A program made the translations under genes and the position numbers. From Candidatus Krumholzibacteriia bacterium (GTDB lineage Bacteria > Krumholzibacteriota > Krumholzibacteriia > LZORAL124-64-63): DNA of 11,666 nucleotides. The DNA lies in assembly GCA_030632925.1 (NCBI GenBank), contig DAOVTU010000036.1, forward strand, positions 1 through 11,666, read 5' to 3'. The notes below the pieces were generated by a model. It was given only the letters and a program-made list of their open reading frames with translations, searched no databases and was not told the DNA's origin. Shown piece by piece: positions 7,735 to 11,666 of the stretch. Each line of letters opens with the position of its first letter. The stretch's first letter is position 1.

Positions 7735-7889
7735 CTATTCATTGTGGCGCCCGGTTCCAATTCCCGCTTCCCTGGCTAGGCTGCAAAGCATGAATTCCTG
7801 TTTTTCACCGCGCAATGCGGAAAACCCCAGCAACACCCCTTGGCGAACAATGTAGCGTCCAGTATGACATGTCCGCCTTCTGCCAGTAA
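7735..7889 (-). pseudogene. Fragment resembling an AAA_33-type P-loop kinase, frameshifted
   Basis: Two minus-strand frames together resemble the middle of AAA_33/aminoglycoside-kinase-like ATPases. One reads LLAEGGHVILDATLFA (7848-7889), like the family's 'VVLDATFLR' strand. The other reads SALRGEKQEFMLCSLAREAGI before a stop at 7735-7737, like the 'R..F..LA.E.GV' helix that normally follows. The switch of frame, the absence of a P-loop upstream and the very short length indicate a decayed remnant. The match is from memory of the family pattern and could be chance. Confidence 0.3.
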
Positions 7890-7895
7890 GACTAA

Positions 7896-8392
7896 GTGAC
7901 ACTTTCCCTCTCCGCGGCCCGGTCACGGGCCACAATTAGGAGGGTGGTGAGCTGGTCCATGGTCGATAACGATCAGGTTCGAATTGTCCTGGACCAGTCA
8001 CCGGACTATCGCCTTTTGAGCTTGATCTGGACGTGGCGATTTCAGGCGCAGATGGCTCAATCACCCGCGAGACAATACACATCAGCGGCAATAGCACGAC
8101 TGTGGTGCGAACCGTATCAGCCGATGTCACCGACATATTGCTCGACCCCGAGCGAAATATCCTGATGTGGCGGCCAGCCTACTCCACGGCGCCCATGATT
8201 GACGGCGTCGCCCTGTCACCGACTGCTCCCTGGCCCGATCATGCCACCTATGCCGGGAAGTGCTACATCGGGAAATGCGACATGGAAATCGAAATCATCG
8301 GCAAGCCGGACGGGCTTTTCCTGGACGTCGGGCTTGTTGCCACCCTGAAGGGCGGACCACTCTCGAGGGAGTACGCTCTGACTGAGCACTGA
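7896..8392 (+). pseudogene. C-terminal remnant of an M1-type aminopeptidase-like protein, one frameshift
   Basis: Two plus-strand frames join into one family-like stretch. Frame one gives VVSWSMVDNDQVRIVLDQSPDYR. Frame two gives PFELDLDVAISGADGSITRE, then HISGNSTTVVRTVSADVTD and ILLDPERNILMW, and ends with a beta-rich tail (YAGKCYIGKCDMEIEI, then LFLDVGLVATL) to the stop at 8390-8392. Adding a single C in the run at 8012-8013 would join them exactly as DYRPFELDLDVAI. The pattern 'V..DQ...PF.L.LDVAI...DG' followed by a 'LDPE..IL.W' strand is the usual C-terminal beta-domain of M1 metallopeptidases. The catalytic HExxH domain is absent and a TAA (7893-7895) closes the frame upstream, so this is a remnant. 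A short standalone reading from GTG 8033 (119 residues) has no good ribosome site. Apart from this and the preceding fragment, 7725-8416 holds nothing recognisable. Confidence 0.45.
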
Positions 8393-8416
8393 TGCGGGGA
8401 GGTTGTGTGGAAATCC

Positions 8417-10546
8417 TCATCGGCCGTTCAACTCAGCCACAACCTCCACCAAGTCCCCCGTGCGGTAGAAATCCACCGCGATGATGTTGGGGGTCAAGCC
8501 GCGTTCAGTCTCGCACTGCTCAATCCGCCCCATCAACACTTCACGCGTGTTGACCAGCTTCGCGTCTCGCGGCCGCGACGTGGGCGGTGTAGTGACCCAG
8601 TGGTTCATCAGTAATAGCGACCCGCCGGTGCCCCCACGATTGGGCTCATTGGAAAAGTCTTCGGGGCTATCGAAATGGTAAGGCGTCTCCTGGCAAACGT
8701 CCCAGGCACCATGGTACCAAGGGATTCCCGCGGTGTCATTTTCACCGAGAACGAGCACTCGCCCTTCACGCGCAATCATTTCGCTCATCGTGGGCCAGGG
8801 CAAACCGACCGGACCGCGCCAAACCAACTCGAGCAGTCCACTGCGTTCAAAAGCCTCGGCAACAGCCGACGCCGGCACGGTGTCTTCGATAATAATGATG
8901 ATCACTTCCCTGGGGTTGGCCACGAGAAACTCGCGAATGTCTGCCAACACCGGCACCAACAACTGCGCCCCCAGTTCGCAAAGGCCATGACAAAGATAGA
9001 GGTCGCGATCTCCTGCCTCGGAACCCAACATGCGCTCACGAATTCGCAAGGCAGCGTCCAGACCCTCGGCTCCCAGTATCGGCTCCAGTTTCTCTCGCGA
9101 TATTTCGCCCTCGGCCAGATCCGTTTTTACGGCCTTGCCCACCGGCACACCAGGCAATACATCCAGCATCAGGGCCCGGATGCCGTCCTGAAGCTGCGTC
9201 CGCACACCCACCTGTTGATTGGGAAAGAGCCAGCCCTCCACATCGGCTGATCCCATGGCGTTGTGAGTGCAGGCAAAAACCACTTCATTCAACGGCCGGT
9301 CGCCGAGCTGGTCCTGGCCGCTGGAAACAAGTGCCCGTGCCGCACCGGAAGACGCGTCATCGGGTGCAGGAATCCGGGTCAAAAAGAAGGCACCAACCAA
9401 GAGTGCCGCACCAACGACCAGGCCCATGGGGATTCGGCTCAATAGAGCAGACTGTTCTTTGTTGACGCCCTCGAGGTTTTCCAAACGTCCAGCCAGGCGC
9501 GCCGCCGGATCAACCGCCAGGCGGGACAATTCACGCAGGCCGATGAAACAGATGACACCACCGGATAGACCAACCACAAACCTCATCACGCGTGTGGGCT
9601 CCAACACCGTCACACCGCCGAGAATGACCAGCAACAATCCGCGCACCAGGCGCAGCCCGCGATGTTCCGGTGGCGCAACCAACAGCCGGTACAGGAAATC
9701 CCGGATCACGTCCAGGTTCATAACTTCCAGGAATGCGGATGCCGTCGCCATCATCAAAATACCCGCACCACCGAGAATAACGATGCGCGACCAGAAGCCA
9801 CCCACGAAGGTGGACCAAACTCCGGCCAAGGCCTGCCCCAGAGCCGGGCTTGCCGGGATCCGAGCCACGATGTCGGCCCCGACCTCAAACCCCACAAGAG
9901 TAACCACGGCAACCGTTGTGACCGACACGCCAACTCGCAATAGAGCCAGTTCGTGTTCAACGGATACCAACACGCTGATGATCAGAAGCAAGGCCCCAAT
10001 CAGGAAGACCAACCGCGACCAACGGCCAAATTTCTGTCCGTAGTACAGGGCCTCGCGTGAAACATCAAGCACCGGCCCTTCCTGTAGTCCGCCCATGACC
10101 ACGACCAGGTTTTCAGGGATCATCTCGGCCAGATCCGGGCGGCCCGCCATGGCTTCCTGCAGGATCAAACCAAAGTCGGAGACAGAGAGCAGCACTTCCT
10201 GCCCGCTGCGAGTGGCCATCAACTGATGGCTCTGTTTTACGCCCTGACGGACCACGGCCCGAAACGGTGCCGAAGAAACGACAGATTGAGCCGCTGTCTT
10301 GATCAATGGCTGAACGAGGATCAGGTCGGCATTGGCTTTAACGGTAGCTTCAGTCAACTGGTCAGCCACATAGGAAGCCGTGCGCTCATCGCGCAGGCTG
10401 TCAGCCAGACGGTCGGCAAAGAAATCGGCGTCGAATACGGCGCGCGTGCCCAGGGACATCATGGTGCCGGACAGCAGAAGCAGAACGCCAATGGTGCCAC
10501 AAATTCCCGCAGTAACGGAACGCAAACGGTGAGGTCGAGTCGCCAC
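8417..10546 (-). CDS. Polytopic membrane protein fused to a PI-PLC-like phosphodiesterase domain
   Basis: The product has 709 residues from a GTG. One helix (about 15-33) is followed by an exported or lumenal region (about 34-175) containing FDADFFADRLADSLRDERTA, similar to actinobacterial-type integral membrane proteins of unknown function. About six more membrane segments lie near 178-195, 204-221, 253-273, 300-315, 322-340 and 373-391. Residues about 420-709 form a PLC-like TIM barrel: FACTHNAMGSA (His428), GWLFPNQQVGVRTQLQDGIR, ALMLDV, LYLCHGLCELGA (His520), NPREVIIIIIED and PNIIAVDFY. The two histidines match the acid-base pair of the PI-PLC superfamily. The domain is closest in pattern to the 'PLC-like phosphodiesterase' group shared with plants. 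It probably cleaves a phosphodiester in a lipid or envelope polymer; the substrate is unknown. Membrane topology would place the catalytic domain after the seventh helix. The gene seems complete and undamaged. Confidence 0.88.
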   Translation of the reverse strand: MATRPHRLRSVTAGICGTIGVLLLLSGTMMSLGTRAVFDADFFADRLADSLRDERTASYVADQLTEATVKANADLILVQPLIKTAAQSVVSSAPFRAVVRQGVKQSHQLMATRSGQEVLLSVSDFGLILQEAMAGRPDLAEMIPENLVVVMGGLQEGPVLDVSREALYYGQKFGRWSRLVFLIGALLLIISVLVSVEHELALLRVGVSVTTVAVVTLVGFEVGADIVARIPASPALGQALAGVWSTFVGGFWSRIVILGGAGILMMATASAFLEVMNLDVIRDFLYRLLVAPPEHRGLRLVRGLLLVILGGVTVLEPTRVMRFVVGLSGGVICFIGLRELSRLAVDPAARLAGRLENLEGVNKEQSALLSRIPMGLVVGAALLVGAFFLTRIPAPDDASSGAARALVSSGQDQLGDRPLNEVVFACTHNAMGSADVEGWLFPNQQVGVRTQLQDGIRALMLDVLPGVPVGKAVKTDLAEGEISREKLEPILGAEGLDAALRIRERMLGSEAGDRDLYLCHGLCELGAQLLVPVLADIREFLVANPREVIIIIIEDTVPASAVAEAFERSGLLELVWRGPVGLPWPTMSEMIAREGRVLVLGENDTAGIPWYHGAWDVCQETPYHFDSPEDFSNEPNRGGTGGSLLLMNHWVTTPPTSRPRDAKLVNTREVLMGRIEQCETERGLTPNIIAVDFYRTGDLVEVVAELNGR

Positions 10547-10552
10547 TGATGG

Positions 10553-10558
10553 CTCCTT
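10553..10558 (-). promoter_or_regulatory. Ribosome binding site fixing a GTG start
   Basis: AAGGAG on the minus strand lies 6 nt before the GTG at 10546. A longer reading from ATG 10621 would add 25 polar residues (MSLLSCSGNDWKPGAGQRSN and so on) with no matching site, so the GTG is preferred. Confidence 0.7.
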
Positions 10559-10605
10559 GCAATTCGATCGTTGGCCTGCGCCCGGTTTCCAGTCATTTCC
10601 ACTAC

Positions 10606-10614
10606 AGGATAGCA
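10606..10614 (-). promoter_or_regulatory. Possible extended -10 promoter for the PLC-fusion gene
   Basis: On the minus strand TGC-TATCCT (extended -10) lies about 60 nt upstream of the GTG start. No good -35 hexamer is at the right distance, so support is weak. It would let the gene be expressed independently of the ORF ending 158 bp upstream. Confidence 0.25.
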
Positions 10615-10704
10615 GACTCACCGATATCGCGAACCTTTAGATTGGAACCCAGGTGTTCGATTGCGCCAACAGGACAGGTGATCTCGGTGCGGCGGCTATC
10701 GCCA

Positions 10705-11274
10705 TCAGGCGCGCGTTTGAGCCTTCAACAACACTTTCAAAGCACCGCGCCTGCCCGCGTGTTCAAAGGCTGCAATAGCCTGATCAAAGTCATAGCAGGC
10801 GTCGATCAAGCAGCCCACATCCACCTCACCACGCTCCAGGGCCTGCAGCGCCCGCGAAAAAGGACCGCAGCGACTGCCCACCAGTCGAATCTCATCGATG
10901 ACAATCGGGGCCAGGGACAGCTCGTGAGCGTCAGCCACGGTGCTCTTGAGTACGACTGTTGAGTTCATGTCTTTTCCCTTTGGCAATATTTGCCACCTTG
11001 CGGCGGCCCGGCCCGGGTCGTTTCCCAGGGCGGTCATGTCATCGGCTTTGATCACGTAGTTGGCAGCAAAGACGCGCGGGTTCACCTGCGATTCCCGGCT
11101 CAGTGATGTCCACAGGCGCGGCGCAATCAGCAGCACCGTTTTTTCATCACTTTCAGCAATCGTCGTATTGGGATCATCGCCAACCAGAGCCGAAATTTCG
11201 TGTCCTTTGGCGTCCACCAGATACGAAAGGTCGGCACCGTGAGTTCCAGCCGTTACCAAATCGGCTTCGCACAT
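10705..11274 (-). CDS. Chimeric ORF: unknown N-terminal half joined to a zinc-type dehydrogenase (MDR) tail
   Basis: The reading frame encodes 189 residues. Residues about 105-184 are the C-terminal end of medium-chain zinc-type alcohol/threonine-dehydrogenase-like proteins: STVVLKSTVAD, then LAPIVIDEIRLVGSRCGPFS, a helix RALQALERGEVDV, and FEHAGRRGALKVLLK. The GSRCGPF and 'G.LKVLL' motifs are diagnostic. The catalytic zinc domain and the Rossmann glycine motif, which should occupy some 250 preceding residues, are missing. Residues 1-104 (including KTVLLIAPRLWTSLS and NYVIKADDMTALG) do not look like any part of that family and I do not recognise them. An internal ATG at 10968 with AAGGGA 6 nt upstream begins exactly where the homology starts, so an 87-residue product is an alternative. 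Most likely this is a rearranged, non-functional dehydrogenase gene that happens to stay in frame; a genuine fusion is less likely. Confidence 0.5.
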   Translation of the reverse strand: MCEADLVTAGTHGADLSYLVDAKGHEISALVGDDPNTTIAESDEKTVLLIAPRLWTSLSRESQVNPRVFAANYVIKADDMTALGNDPGRAAARWQILPKGKDMNSTVVLKSTVADAHELSLAPIVIDEIRLVGSRCGPFSRALQALERGEVDVGCLIDACYDFDQAIAAFEHAGRRGALKVLLKAQTRA

Positions 11275-11366
11275 GTGGATCTCTCGAGAAATTTTTCCGG
11301 TCTATATCCTGGTTAGGCCTGCAGCCCATTCAGGTTGAGCATGACGGGGGAGCTTACGATGATACT

Positions 11367-11666
11367 TCACCGCTCTCCGTCACCAATATCTTTTGCGCAT
11401 CTGAAACCAACGGCATAATCGCGCCAGTTGCCTGGCAGGCCCTTTCGATAATAGACTCTTTTGCACATCGCCCCGGAAACCCAACTCCCGCCTCTTATTA
11501 CCCTGCTACTACCAGCCTGCGGACCTGTTGGATTGTCAGACGGGCTTTTTTTATAATAATCTTCAGCAAAGTGATCGGAGACCCACTCCCAGACATTACC
11601 TCCCATGTCATAGAGCCCATATCCATTCGGTTCATAGTTTCCAACCGGATCGATAAGGTTCCCCCA
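11367..11666 (-). CDS. C-terminal part of an FGE/sulfatase-modifying-factor family protein (5' end outside the window)
   Basis: The frame is open to the right edge, so at least the last 99 residues are seen. They read WGNLIDPVGNYEPNGYGLYD, then MGGNVWEWVSDHFAEDYY, SSRVIRGGSWVSGAMC and WRDYAVGFRCAKD. The PVG...N.YGLYDM.GNVWEW motif and the RGGSW...GFRCA end are unmistakable for PF03781. True formylglycine-generating enzymes place a Cys two residues after the GGS(W/Y) and another five further on. Here the first position is Ser and only one nearby Cys (in GAMCKR) remains. That makes formylglycine generation doubtful and suggests one of the many other FGE-fold proteins, often linked to Ser/Thr kinases or oxygenase-like functions. 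The gene precedes the chimeric ORF by 92 bp on the same strand, and a shared transcript is possible. Confidence 0.88.
   Translation of the reverse strand, partial: WGNLIDPVGNYEPNGYGLYDMGGNVWEWVSDHFAEDYYKKSPSDNPTGPQAGSSRVIRGGSWVSGAMCKRVYYRKGLPGNWRDYAVGFRCAKDIGDGER

Noticed and set aside
8033..8392. Standalone 119-residue gene from GTG 8033
   Set aside because: No ribosome site. The homology-like reading continues upstream in another frame, so it is better read as part of a remnant.
9267..10043. Plus-strand open frame of 258 codons within the PLC-fusion gene
   Set aside because: Composition is Thr/Arg/Pro/Asn-rich, typical of antisense to hydrophobic helices; the minus strand encodes clear membrane segments.

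Overview
The window looks like chromosomal DNA from a GC-rich, Gram-negative bacterium with an outer membrane. Three features point that way: a lipoprotein with an outer-membrane-type lipobox, two beta-barrel proteins ending in an aromatic residue, and a Ser/Thr kinase fused to a TolB/PD40-type propeller. The kinase architecture and the DUF5916-type barrel are typical of Acidobacteriota, Gemmatimonadota and related deep-branching soil or sediment phyla. This placement is inferred from family distribution; there is no rRNA or other marker gene here. No CRISPR array, tRNA, rRNA or insertion sequence was seen.

Layout, plus strand first. The 3' end of an unrecognised gene (to 626) is followed by a membrane-anchored Hanks-type kinase (842-3484, TTG start). 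Its catalytic HRD motif reads HRY, so it may be a pseudokinase. Next is a secreted carbohydrate-binding-like/DUF5916 outer-membrane protein (3642-5810). A short minus-strand gene for a secreted CHRD-domain protein (5866-6345) converges on it. An intergenic region of about 200 bp with a good minus-strand promoter separates the CHRD gene from a divergent, translationally coupled pair: a lipoprotein with a heavy-metal-associated GMxCxxC domain (6553-6873) and a Met-rich outer-membrane barrel (6870-7724).

The stretch 7725-8416 has no intact gene. I read it as a small graveyard: a minus-strand fragment resembling an AAA_33-type P-loop kinase (7735-7889), and a plus-strand C-terminal fragment resembling an M1-type aminopeptidase, broken by what looks like one lost base near 8012 (7896-8392).

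The rest is on the minus strand. A polytopic membrane protein fused to a PI-PLC-like phosphodiesterase domain ends at 8417 (GTG start at 10546). Upstream of it is a 189-residue ORF whose C-terminal half is the tail of a zinc-type medium-chain dehydrogenase and whose N-terminal half is unrelated to that family (10705-11274). The C-terminal part of a formylglycine-generating-enzyme/sulfatase-modifying-factor family protein runs off the right edge (11367-11666).

The clearest functional unit is the lipoprotein/barrel pair, which I infer handles a soft metal such as copper at the outer membrane. The points most worth checking are the HRY kinase, that metal pair, the membrane-PLC fusion, and the decayed or chimeric genes in the right half.
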